From NCBI GenBank assembly GCA_934675685.1, contig CAKURL010000016.1, positions 1 to 31,106 of the forward strand: 31,106 nucleotides of DNA, written 5' to 3'. Below, piece by piece: positions 1-7,337 of this stretch. The notes beneath the pieces were generated by a model that did no database searches, was not told where the DNA came from, and saw nothing but the letters and a program-made list of their open reading frames with translations. How positions within the stretch are numbered: position 1 is the first letter of the stretch; every line of letters starts with the position of its first letter. Origin of the DNA: an uncultured Candidatus Melainabacteria bacterium. GTDB lineage: Bacteria; Cyanobacteriota; Vampirovibrionia; Gastranaerophilales; Gastranaerophilaceae. Both the position numbers and the translations under genes were made by a program.

Positions 1-76
1 CCACTCTGGCTTGCGCTTTTTTCACACACCTATGCCCTCGTTTTGCTCAAGCTGGCAAGTCTGCCTAGCTTTCGCT
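1..76. other. unassigned left-edge sequence
   Basis: This stretch lies 3' of the SpoIID-domain gene and looks richer in G+C than the intergenic DNA elsewhere in the window. It holds a short imperfect hairpin at 51-69 (GCTGGCA, loop AGTC, TGCC-T-AGC) but no T-run that would make it a convincing terminator. No reading frame continues through it. It may be the end of a neighbouring gene or RNA whose body lies outside the window. I cannot assign it. Confidence 0.3.
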
Positions 77-973
77 TTACTCGGGTTTCAGCTGGACTTT
101 TGAAAAATTAATATCTTTATAGAAATAATTCAAAATCTGCCTTGCACTAAAACCTTTATTTGCGAGGTTATTTGCGCCATGCTGGCTCATGCCTACCCCA
201 TGGCCATTTTTCTTTGTTCCTTTATCAAAGCCATCAACTGATTGGATATATGGTAAATCATGGCTCCATACTTGACCCGCAGTTTTTGTGGTTCCACCAG
301 AAGAAGCGTGATAATATGCAGGGATTACTTTGTTGTCATAGGTCAAAACTTCGCCTTTTGTAGACAAAACCGCCCAAGTCGTCTGCGGAGTTTCGCTTGT
401 AGCGCCGCCATAAGCTTGGTCTTGAGGAGTGTCTTTTAAGTCGTAGCCTTTTGAATTTCTTTTGTTCATATTTGCAATAGCATAGCTTCTAGCCGCGATT
501 GCTTGGGCCTTTTGGGCTTCTATATTCCATCTCGAAGGCATTTCAGAAGGAACAACCCCAAGAAGATACTCTTCCAAAGGAAGAGTATTCACTATTGTCA
601 ATTTTCCATCAACGTTGTAGACAATAATATCTCCCCTATACCATTTTCTTTTTGTCGCCAAAAAGCCTTTCTTGTCTGGGTTATGGACATGGATTGCACT
701 AGTCGAGCAATCATAATATCTGCCTTTTACTTTGATTGCGATTGAATTTCCATAAGCTTTTATGGAATATGGGAAAAACGAGCGCGCGATAAAAAGTGTG
801 TTATTTGAATAAACATCAGTAAACACAGCATTTTGCGTACTTCCAATATATGTTTTTTCTATCCCTTCATTAAGCCCAATTCGAATAGCCTTTGCGCTAG
901 GCGCAAAAAAGCCCAAAAAGAGCGCAAGAAGAACAAAAAACGCAATATTTAATTTTAATTTTGTATTTTTCAT
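77..973 (-). CDS. SpoIID/LytB-domain secreted protein
   Basis: This is a 298-residue protein with an N-terminal signal peptide (charged MKNTKLK, hydrophobic run to about residue 25, likely cleavage after AKA near 29), so it should act outside the membrane. The SpoIID/LytB signature is clear: LPLEEYLLGVVPSEMP (about 131-146), then KAQAIAARSYA, and GHGVGMSQHGA near the C-terminus. In SpoIID the Glu of the SEMP segment is the catalytic acid of a lytic transglycosylase acting on peptidoglycan stripped of stem peptides, and that Glu is present. The family is widespread outside spore formers, so this is not evidence for sporulation; cell-wall remodelling is the likely role. A good Shine-Dalgarno (AAGAAGG) precedes the ATG. 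It is divergent from the next gene, with about 150 bp between them. Confidence 0.9.
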   Translation of the reverse strand: MKNTKLKLNIAFFVLLALFLGFFAPSAKAIRIGLNEGIEKTYIGSTQNAVFTDVYSNNTLFIARSFFPYSIKAYGNSIAIKVKGRYYDCSTSAIHVHNPDKKGFLATKRKWYRGDIIVYNVDGKLTIVNTLPLEEYLLGVVPSEMPSRWNIEAQKAQAIAARSYAIANMNKRNSKGYDLKDTPQDQAYGGATSETPQTTWAVLSTKGEVLTYDNKVIPAYYHASSGGTTKTAGQVWSHDLPYIQSVDGFDKGTKKNGHGVGMSQHGANNLANKGFSARQILNYFYKDINFSKVQLKPE

Positions 974-1029
974 AAACCTTCTTTAATAGCAGAATACAAA
1001 AAACCAAGTTCACAATCAAGATTTTAGCA

Positions 1030-1057
1030 TTTATATGTAAACAAGTGTATATTTCAA
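1030..1057 (-). promoter_or_regulatory. candidate promoter of the SpoIID-domain gene
   Basis: Read on the minus strand, TTGAAA (1057-1052) and TATAAA (1035-1030) are separated by 16 nt and lie about 57 nt before the ATG. This fits a housekeeping sigma-70-type promoter. It is a pattern match only, in AT-rich DNA. Confidence 0.4.
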
Positions 1058-1122
1058 TTGTGCGTTTTTCTAATGATTTTTCTTGTTTGAGTTTTTAAAA
1101 TATATTTAAAAAGTGTCGAATT

Positions 1123-1413
1123 ATGGATAAATTTCTTAAAATTTTTTTCAATAAAAAATCGAAAGACGAAGTAGATTTTGAAGAAACGAAGCTCAAAAAT
1201 TATATTTTAAAATATATAGAAGAGCTCCAAAGACACTTTGACGTGCCAAAAAATAAAATAAGAAAAATTTTAAGAAGCGTATATTTTGAACTATCTTTTT
1301 TTAACTCTATAAGAAAAATAATGAAAAAAAAGTTTGAAGTGATAAAATCTTTTTATCAAAAAAATATAGAAAAGTTTGAAAAAAGAGGGAAAAAATGGCA
1401 AAAACCAACTTAG
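1123..1413 (+). CDS. small basic protein of unknown function
   Basis: I do not recognise this 96-residue protein. It is very rich in Lys, Phe, Ile and Glu and looks mostly helical, with no signal peptide and no cysteine. Its last 19 nt overlap the start of the metallo-hydrolase gene, and the Shine-Dalgarno of that gene (AGAGGG) lies inside this frame. The overlap suggests translational coupling and supports the frame being real. No Shine-Dalgarno precedes its own ATG at 1123. Its Lys/Phe/Ile bias could also arise from AT-rich non-coding DNA, so it is less certain than its neighbours. Confidence 0.5.
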   Translation: MDKFLKIFFNKKSKDEVDFEETKLKNYILKYIEELQRHFDVPKNKIRKILRSVYFELSFFNSIRKIMKKKFEVIKSFYQKNIEKFEKRGKKWQKPT

Positions 1414-2048
1414 AGATAACTTCATATCCAAACGGAATTTATGGCGCAACTACTTATTTAGTCTCAGACAAAATTTCGAAAGAAGCTTTTTTGGTTGATT
1501 GCACTTGCGACATCGAAGAAATCGAAAAACAAGTAAAAAAAGAAAACCTCACTTTAAAATATGCGCTCATCACCCACGGGCATTTTGACCACGTTTTTTG
1601 TATCGACAAATTAAAAGAAAAATTCCCACAAACCCAAATCTTGATGAACAAAGAAGATATGCCTCTTTTAAAAAACGTGGGCACACAATGCACTATGGCA
1701 GGAATAGAAGGGATAAAAATCCCTTGTGTCGATGGCTTAATCAAAGAGGACACTAAAAATTTAAAAATCGGAGATTATAAAATAGATATAATCGAAACCC
1801 CTGGGCATTCTCAAGGGGGCACTTGCTATTTAATCAACGACAAAGAAAATAATTTCTTGTTTTCAGGAGACACTTTGTTTCAAGAATCCGTCGGAAGATG
1901 CGATTTATTTGGAGGCGACTTCAAAAAAATCTTATCAAGCATAAAAGAAAAACTTTTCTCGCTAGACGAAAATACCATTGTCTTCCCTGGCCACGGAGAC
2001 AGCACCACAATAGCTCACGAGAAAAAATATAATTCATATTGCAGATAA
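1395..2048 (+). CDS. MBL-fold hydrolase, glyoxalase-II-like
   Basis: This is a 217-residue metallo-beta-lactamase-fold enzyme. The metal ligands are all visible: THGHFDH (H61, H63, D65, H66), H138 in ETPGHSQGG, D159 in FSGDTLF and H200 in FPGHG. This set is typical of hydroxyacylglutathione-hydrolase-like (glyoxalase II/YcbL-type) enzymes that bind two metals and cleave thioesters. At 217 residues it is short, lacking the C-terminal substrate domain of classical GloB, as YcbL-type proteins do, so the true thioester substrate is unknown. It overlaps the preceding small gene by 19 nt and has a Shine-Dalgarno, AGAGGG. The ABC-F gene follows 38 nt later. Confidence 0.88.
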   Translation: MAKTNLEITSYPNGIYGATTYLVSDKISKEAFLVDCTCDIEEIEKQVKKENLTLKYALITHGHFDHVFCIDKLKEKFPQTQILMNKEDMPLLKNVGTQCTMAGIEGIKIPCVDGLIKEDTKNLKIGDYKIDIIETPGHSQGGTCYLINDKENNFLFSGDTLFQESVGRCDLFGGDFKKILSSIKEKLFSLDENTIVFPGHGDSTTIAHEKKYNSYCR

Positions 2049-2086
2049 AATAAAAAATAAAATTTTTATGATAAAATTTTATTATT

Positions 2087-3736
2087 ATGATTACAGTAGA
2101 AAATTTAACGGTTAGATTTGGGGAAGAACCCCTTTTTGAAAATGTAAACTTGAAGTTTTTAAACGGCAATTGCTATGGGCTCATCGGGGCAAATGGCGCA
2201 GGAAAAAGTACATTTTTAAAGGTTTTATCAAAAGAACTTGAGGCGACTTCTGGAGAAGTGCATATTAAAAAGGGTGCTCGTATTGCAGTCTTAAAGCAAA
2301 ACCACTTCGAATTCGACGAATTTACCCCAATCGACACTGTGATTATGGGCCACAAAAAGCTTTGGAATATAATGAAAGAAAAAGATGAGTTATATTCTAA
2401 AGAAGATTTCACAGACGAAGACGGCATAAAAATAGGCGAGCTGGAAGCAGAATTTGCGCAGCTAGATGGCTGGCAAGCAGAATCCGACGCAGCGAGCCTT
2501 TTAAACGACCTTGGGATAAATCAAGAGCTTCATTATGTGAAAATGAAAGAATTAGATGGCAGCGAAAAAGTCCGCGTTCTTTTGGCACAAGCTCTTTTTG
2601 GAACGCCAGACATCTTGCTTTTAGACGAACCTACAAACCATTTGGATTTAAACACGATTGAATGGTTAGAAGAATTTTTAATCAATTTTCCAAATCTCGT
2701 AATTACAGTTTCCCACGATAGAGCTTTCTTGGATAAAATCTGCACGCACATCGCAGACATCGATTTTCATAATATCCAACTATACACAGGAAACTATTCT
2801 TTCTGGGTGCAAGCGAGCGCTCTTATTTTAAAACAAAAAGAAGAAAGAAATAAAAAATTAGAAGAAAAAAGAGAAGAATTTAAAAAATTCATCGCAAGAT
2901 TTAGCGCAAACGCTTCTAAAGCACACCAAGCGACAAGCAGAAAAAATATGCTTGAAAAATTAGAGCTAGAAGACATCAAACCCTCCACTCGAAAATATCC
3001 AAGCATAAATTTCAAATATTCAACAATCCCAGGGCGAGATATCTTGTCTGTTAAAGGTTTGAAAAAGTCCTTAAATGGCGAATTATTGATTAAAGCTTTG
3101 TCTTTTGAAGTTTCCCAAGGAGACAAAATCGCTTTCATCTCCAAAAATCGCTTTGCCCCAACAAGCCTTTTTGAAATTTTAATGGGAAATGAAACACCAG
3201 ACGAAGGCGAAGTTAAATGGGGAGTAAAATCCACATATTCATATTGCCCAAAAGACAATTCAAAATATTTTGAAAACGATTTTGATTTAATTAAATGGCT
3301 CGGCCAATATTCAAAAGAACAACACATTAGCTACCTAAGAGGATATCTAGGAAGAATGCTTTTTTCCGGAGAAAATGCAGACAAACAAGCAAAAGTCTTG
3401 TCTGGCGGAGAAAAAGTCAGAATGATGTTCGCAAAAACAATGATTGAAGAAAGCAATGTCTTGATTTTTGATGAACCCACAAACCACTTAGACTTAGAAG
3501 CAATCACTTCTTTAAATAATGCTTTAATTGATTTTACAGGCACTGTCTTATTCACTTCTCAAGATTATCAATTCATAAACACTGTGGCAAATAGAATAAT
3601 CGAAATCACGCCAAATGGATATTTAAATTATCAAATGAGATATGAAGATTATCTAAACCACCCTGAAATCAAAAAAAGAAGAGAAGAGCTATATAACCCA
3701 CCTGTTTCAAAAGCAAAGGTTAAAGGAAAAAAGTAA
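2087..3736 (+). CDS. ABC-F ATPase (YbiT/YkpA type), second site degenerate
   Basis: This is a 549-residue soluble tandem ATPase of the ABC-F family, which acts on the ribosome rather than in membrane transport. NBD1 looks complete: Walker A GANGAGKST (34-42), signature LDGSEK (156-161), Walker B LLLDEPTNHLD with Glu181, and H-loop His210. A charged linker rich in Lys/Glu (about 245-300) joins it to NBD2. In NBD2 the signature LSGGEK (438-443) and Walker B with Glu463 are intact, but the Walker A equivalent reads SKNRFAPTS (352-360), with Pro358 where the lysine should be, and the H-loop His is Gln492 (FTSQDY). The segment RGYLGRMLFSG and the overall layout match the YbiT/YkpA subgroup. No Shine-Dalgarno precedes the ATG. 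The gene is convergent with the EF-hand gene. Confidence 0.9.
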   Translation: MITVENLTVRFGEEPLFENVNLKFLNGNCYGLIGANGAGKSTFLKVLSKELEATSGEVHIKKGARIAVLKQNHFEFDEFTPIDTVIMGHKKLWNIMKEKDELYSKEDFTDEDGIKIGELEAEFAQLDGWQAESDAASLLNDLGINQELHYVKMKELDGSEKVRVLLAQALFGTPDILLLDEPTNHLDLNTIEWLEEFLINFPNLVITVSHDRAFLDKICTHIADIDFHNIQLYTGNYSFWVQASALILKQKEERNKKLEEKREEFKKFIARFSANASKAHQATSRKNMLEKLELEDIKPSTRKYPSINFKYSTIPGRDILSVKGLKKSLNGELLIKALSFEVSQGDKIAFISKNRFAPTSLFEILMGNETPDEGEVKWGVKSTYSYCPKDNSKYFENDFDLIKWLGQYSKEQHISYLRGYLGRMLFSGENADKQAKVLSGGEKVRMMFAKTMIEESNVLIFDEPTNHLDLEAITSLNNALIDFTGTVLFTSQDYQFINTVANRIIEITPNGYLNYQMRYEDYLNHPEIKKRREELYNPPVSKAKVKGKK

Positions 3737-3751
3737 GCGCTTAAATTAATC

Positions 3752-4366
3752 TTAAGCTTCAGCTTCGATTGAAATTTCTTCTTTAGAAGTTTCTTTCTTA
3801 GGTTCAGACTTTGAATACGCTTCTTTTACTTTAGAAGCTGTATCAGATGCCGCTTCAGAAGAAGAATCTTCAGAAGACTCTCCTTTTTTCTTTTGGCAAT
3901 ATTTTATATATTCTTCATAAGTTATGACGCCATTATTGTTTTCGTCCATAACTTCATTATATTTTTCATCGCCTTTTTTTGCGTAAATTATTCCATCTTT
4001 ATTTTCGTCTTGGACAGTTGTCTCGTCTTTTTCGCCTTCTTCTTGTTCTTTTCTTTGCGCTTCCATTTTTTCTTGGAGTTTTTTTGTCATTTTTGCGCTT
4101 TGTATTGTTTCTAATAAAGCGAGCTTTGTTTTGTCGTCCACGCCGTTTTCTTCGCAATAGCTATTAAATTCTTCCATGGTGACTTCGCCATCTTTGTCTT
4201 TATCCATGGCTTCCATATAGCCTGCTTCGCCTTTTTTCACAATAGTTATGCTTTTTGTTTTAGAAGAATTTGAACCATCAGATTTTTTGATTTCTAAAGG
4301 GTTATTTTTTGTTTGATTATTTGTATTAAATGTATTACTAAGATTACCTAAAACGCCTTCTAGCAT
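3752..4366 (-). CDS. EF-hand domain protein
   Basis: This is a 204-residue acidic protein with two canonical 12-residue EF-hand calcium loops, DKDKDGEVTMEE (55-66) and DENNNGVITYEE (141-152). Both have Asp or Asn at the ligand positions, Gly at position 6 and Glu at 12. Each loop sits in a similar unit that begins KKG and ends with Tyr-Cys about five residues after the loop, so the protein looks like an internal duplication joined by a Lys/Glu/Gln-rich helix (about 90-115). A third partial loop, DENKDGII, lies at 120-127. The N-terminus is Asn/Thr/Ser-rich and the tail Ser/Glu/Lys-rich, both probably disordered. There is no signal peptide. The function is unknown; calcium sensing is inferred from the loops. 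Its upstream region carries the same 12-mer as fliD. Confidence 0.85.
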   Translation of the reverse strand: MLEGVLGNLSNTFNTNNQTKNNPLEIKKSDGSNSSKTKSITIVKKGEAGYMEAMDKDKDGEVTMEEFNSYCEENGVDDKTKLALLETIQSAKMTKKLQEKMEAQRKEQEEGEKDETTVQDENKDGIIYAKKGDEKYNEVMDENNNGVITYEEYIKYCQKKKGESSEDSSSEAASDTASKVKEAYSKSEPKKETSKEEISIEAEA

Positions 4367-4386
4367 AAAATATATCCTTATATTTT
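4367..4386 (-). promoter_or_regulatory. dyad with Shine-Dalgarno in its loop, EF-hand gene
   Basis: On the minus strand AAAATATA and TATATTTT form perfect 8-bp arms around AGGA, and the ATG follows immediately. AGGA is the Shine-Dalgarno, 8 nt from the start codon. In RNA this could fold with AGGA as an apical tetraloop; as DNA it could be an operator. It contains the 12-mer TATAAGGATATA. Confidence 0.5.
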
Positions 4387-4388
4387 GA

Positions 4389-4402
4389 TTATATCCTTAT
4401 AA
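4389..4402 (-). promoter_or_regulatory. second copy of the AGGA-centred dyad
   Basis: This second exact copy of TATAAGGATATA (4390-4401) lies 19 bp upstream of the first, with 5-bp arms TTATA/TATAA around AGGA. It ends 23 nt before the ATG, too far to serve as the Shine-Dalgarno. It overlaps a TATAAT hexamer, so it could also be part of a -10 region. Confidence 0.45.
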
Positions 4403-4537
4403 CCTTTACAATACCACAAAACCTAAAAAAATAACTGTGTTTTTTGGGGCTTAAATATTGCTATATCTGACGTATTAACAATATCAAAAGCAAATGATAG
4501 AATTTTCTTATGGATAGTTATAGATAAAGGAACTTTT

Positions 4538-6955
4538 ATGAAAAAAATGTTTTATTCCTTTGCGCTTCTTTTAGGCTTATTAGGGCTAAATTTGTCGGCT
4601 CTTGCGAGCGAAGCGTCTTTGGTTGTTCCTGACATTTCGAAGTCGCCTTTTAATTTCAACCTTCTTTTGGTCGGAATGGCGATTGCATTGTTGGGTGTTG
4701 TTTTTGGATTAGTTGAATTTTTAAAGATTAAAAAAATTCCTCTTCACCCTTTGATGGAAAACGTGGGTTCGACTATTTTTGAAACTTGCAAGACTTATCT
4801 TGTTCAGCAAGGAAAGTTTTTAATAATTTTAGAAGTAGTAATTGCGCTTTCAATCTCTTATTATTTTGGAGTTTTACAAAATATGGGGCTTAAAGGCGTT
4901 TCGCTCATTTTGTTGTGGTCTATTATTGGGATTTTAGGCTCATATTTTGTTGCTTGGTTCGGTATTCGAATGAATACTTTAGCAAACGCAAGAACATCTT
5001 TCTTGGCTTTAAAATCAAAACCTCTAAATTGCTTGAATATTCCTTTAAGAGCAGGCATGAGCATAGGAGTTTTGCTTGTTTCAATTGAGCTTATTTTAAT
5101 GCTTGTAATTTTGCTTTTTGTCCCAGGAGAGCTCGCTGGCGCTTGCTTTATTGGCTTTGCCATAGGAGAAAGCCTTGGCGCTTCTGCTCTTCGCGTTGCA
5201 GGGGGTATTTTTACAAAAATCGCAGACATTGGCTCTGATTTGATGAAAATCCAATTTGGAATAAAAGAAGATGACCCAAGAAACCCAGGGGTTATTGCAG
5301 ATTGCACAGGAGACAACGCAGGAGACTCAATAGGCCCTTCTGCAGACGGCTTTGAGACTTATGGCGTTACAGGAGTTGCTCTCGTGAGCTTCATTTTGCT
5401 TGCTGTGAACGATTTTCAAATTCAACTTTTAGCTTGGATTTTCACAATGAGATTTTTGATGATAATCACATCTCTTGTTTCATATTATATAAACAACGTA
5501 AACACTTGCTTATATGCTAAAAAATGTGAAAGAGAAAACAAAAAATTCGACTTCGAATTTCCTTTATCCAACCTTGTTTGGTTGACTTCAATTTTATCAA
5601 TTTTGATGACTTTTGGGGTAAGCAAATGGCTTTTAGGCTCCCTAGAAGGCAACTTATGGCTTATTTTATCAATAATCATTTCTTGCGGAACCTTAGGAGC
5701 TGCGCTTATTCCAGAAGCAACTAAGATTTTCACTTCTCCAAAAGCAAAACACACACAAGAAGTTGTTCGCGCTTCAAAAGAAGGTGGCGCAAGCTTGACT
5801 ATTTTATCAGGAATTGTTTCAGGCAACTTTTCGGGCTTTTGGATTGGAGCAATCGTAGTTTTATTGATGGGCTTAGCTTATTTTGCTTCTCAATATATTC
5901 CATCTGACGTTATGATTTATCCTTCCGTATTTGCTTTTGGGCTTGTTGCTTTTGGCTTTTTGGGAATGGGCCCTGTGACAATCGCAGTTGATAGCTATGG
6001 GCCAGTTACAGACAATGCTCAATCTGTGTATGAATTATCTTTAATCGAAGAACAACAAGATATCGAGCTTCAAATCGAAAAAGCTTATGGTTTTAAGCCT
6101 GATTTTGAAAACGCGAAAAAATATTTAGAAGAAAATGATGGCGCAGGAAACACCTTTAAAGCAACTTCAAAACCTGTTTTAATTGGGACTGCCGTAGTGG
6201 GCGCCACGACTATGATTTTCTCTTTGATTTTGGTCATCAAAAACACTTTAAATATTCCACCGGAATCAATTTTAAACTTATTAAATCCATACACTTTGCT
6301 TGGCTTTATTTCAGGCGGCGCTGTAATATATTGGTTCTCTGGAGCTTCTATGCAGGCTGTGACCACAGGGGCTTATAGAGCAGTCGAATACATCAAAGCC
6401 CACATAAAGCTAGGAGAAGCGGACGACAAAAAAGCAAATTTAGCAAATTCAAAAGAAGTAGTAAAAATTTGTACGCAATATGCCCAAAAAGGCATGTTTA
6501 ATATCTTTATTGCACTATTTTCTCTTGCTTTAGCGTTCGCCTTTTTGTCTGCACCAAATGGAGATTCTTATGCTCCAATTTCTTATTTTATTTCCTATTT
6601 AATCGCAATCGCCGTTTTTGGTTTGTTCCAAGCAGTCTTTATGGCAAACGCCGGCGGTTGTTGGGATAATGCGAAAAAAATCGTAGAAGTGGATTTAGAA
6701 GAAAAAGGAACACCTTTACACGACGCGACTGTCGTGGGAGACACCGTGGGAGACCCATTTAAAGACACTTCTTCTGTTGCGATGAACCCAATTATCAAAT
6801 TCACAACTTTATTTGGTTTGCTCGCTATGGAAATAGCGATTTCTGAGCAATTTAGTAAATATGCATTTGTTTCAGGAATTATTTTCTTAATCATAGCTCT
6901 TATTTTTGTATATCGCTCGTTTTTTGCAATGCGAATACCAAATCGAAAAAACTAA
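4538..6955 (+). CDS. hppA: membrane-bound proton-pumping pyrophosphatase, divergent type
   Basis: This 805-residue polytopic protein couples pyrophosphate hydrolysis to ion pumping across the cytoplasmic membrane. Catalytic loops are recognisable: IADIGSDLMK (D230, D234), EDDPRNPGVIAD (to D255), GDNAGD (258-263), SADGFETY (D270, E273), DSYGPVTDNAQ (about 486-496), NAGGCWDNAKK (704-714) and GDTVGDPFKDTS (734-745). The GNTFKA motif has Lys541 where K+-dependent enzymes have Ala, so K+ independence is expected. K+-independent members known to date pump protons. Several motif residues differ from the common family (CTGDN for NVGDN, IGPSADGF for AGMGADLF), so it belongs to a divergent branch. A signal-peptide-like N-terminus (to about 23-26) makes it longer than usual. 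The Shine-Dalgarno is AAAGGA, and a terminator follows. Confidence 0.93.
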   Translation: MKKMFYSFALLLGLLGLNLSALASEASLVVPDISKSPFNFNLLLVGMAIALLGVVFGLVEFLKIKKIPLHPLMENVGSTIFETCKTYLVQQGKFLIILEVVIALSISYYFGVLQNMGLKGVSLILLWSIIGILGSYFVAWFGIRMNTLANARTSFLALKSKPLNCLNIPLRAGMSIGVLLVSIELILMLVILLFVPGELAGACFIGFAIGESLGASALRVAGGIFTKIADIGSDLMKIQFGIKEDDPRNPGVIADCTGDNAGDSIGPSADGFETYGVTGVALVSFILLAVNDFQIQLLAWIFTMRFLMIITSLVSYYINNVNTCLYAKKCERENKKFDFEFPLSNLVWLTSILSILMTFGVSKWLLGSLEGNLWLILSIIISCGTLGAALIPEATKIFTSPKAKHTQEVVRASKEGGASLTILSGIVSGNFSGFWIGAIVVLLMGLAYFASQYIPSDVMIYPSVFAFGLVAFGFLGMGPVTIAVDSYGPVTDNAQSVYELSLIEEQQDIELQIEKAYGFKPDFENAKKYLEENDGAGNTFKATSKPVLIGTAVVGATTMIFSLILVIKNTLNIPPESILNLLNPYTLLGFISGGAVIYWFSGASMQAVTTGAYRAVEYIKAHIKLGEADDKKANLANSKEVVKICTQYAQKGMFNIFIALFSLALAFAFLSAPNGDSYAPISYFISYLIAIAVFGLFQAVFMANAGGCWDNAKKIVEVDLEEKGTPLHDATVVGDTVGDPFKDTSSVAMNPIIKFTTLFGLLAMEIAISEQFSKYAFVSGIIFLIIALIFVYRSFFAMRIPNRKN

Positions 6956-6981
6956 TTTAAGAAAAACTTAATTAAATTTTT

Positions 6982-7018
6982 AAAAGCCCAAAAGCATTTG
7001 CTTCTGGGCTTTTGTTTA
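6982..7018 (+). terminator. intrinsic terminator after hppA
   Basis: AAAAGCCC (6982-6989) pairs with GGGCTTTT (7006-7013). An inner AAGC/GCTT extends the stem with one mismatch, and TTTTGTTT follows. It lies 27 nt after the hppA stop. Confidence 0.8.
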
Positions 7019-7047
7019 AATATTAAGAAATGTTTAGAAAAATTTTA
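7016..7047 (+). promoter_or_regulatory. AT-rich block shared with the region before 12177
   Basis: The 13-mer AATATTAAGAAAT (7019-7031) recurs exactly at 12075-12087 and is followed in both places by similar TTTA-N-AAAAA and TTATTTT runs. It lies about 100 nt upstream of the 68-residue gene. It may be a promoter or activator site. The role is inferred only from the repetition and position. Confidence 0.4.
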
Positions 7048-7129
7048 TTTTTGAAATTGAAGCAAAAAATTTGTTTTTATATATACATAGGATATAAGAA
7101 AATAATATAAACAAAGCACGAGGCGCACT

Positions 7130-7336
7130 ATGGACAGCAGAACAAGTTCAATATTGTTAAATTTAGATTTGAATTTAAACCTTGGAAACGTCATAAATAA
7201 ATATGAAAGTTCCAAAGAAGGCATTAAAGAAACAATAAACGACAAAAAAATCAAAGCATATAAAAGCTTAACTTCAACCATCAAAGAATGCTATCTTACA
7301 GGTTCTTTGAAATATGGAAATAACTTTGTAATGTAA
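7130..7336 (+). CDS. small orphan protein
   Basis: This 68-residue protein matches no family I know. It begins with a Ser/Leu/Asn segment (SSILLNLDLNLNLGN) and continues as a Lys/Glu/Thr-rich probably helical part. It has no signal peptide and a single cysteine. GAGG at 7120-7123 is a well-placed Shine-Dalgarno, 6 nt before the ATG. TTGTTT (7071-7076) and TATAAG (7093-7098), 16 nt apart, could be its promoter. It stops 1 nt short of the convergent DUF815 gene's stop codon. The intact ribosome-binding site, the preceding terminator and the shared upstream block support a real gene. Confidence 0.55.
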   Translation: MDSRTSSILLNLDLNLNLGNVINKYESSKEGIKETINDKKIKAYKSLTSTIKECYLTGSLKYGNNFVM

Positions 7337-7337
7337 G

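Noticed and set aside
51..69. Hairpin at the left edge as terminator of the SpoIID-domain gene
   Set aside because: There is a bulge in the stem and no T-run after it in the direction of transcription.
77..973. SpoIID-domain protein as evidence for sporulation
   Set aside because: The domain occurs widely in non-spore-formers and no other sporulation gene is present.
2794..3327. A 177-codon minus-strand frame inside the ABC-F gene
   Set aside because: It is antisense to a well-conserved ATPase and has no recognisable motif.
4861..5316. A 151-codon minus-strand frame inside hppA, and similar ones at 5485-5826, 6085-6366 and 6595-6894
   Set aside because: All are antisense to the conserved pyrophosphatase sequence and rich in Ser/Pro/Lys as expected for mirrors of its codons.
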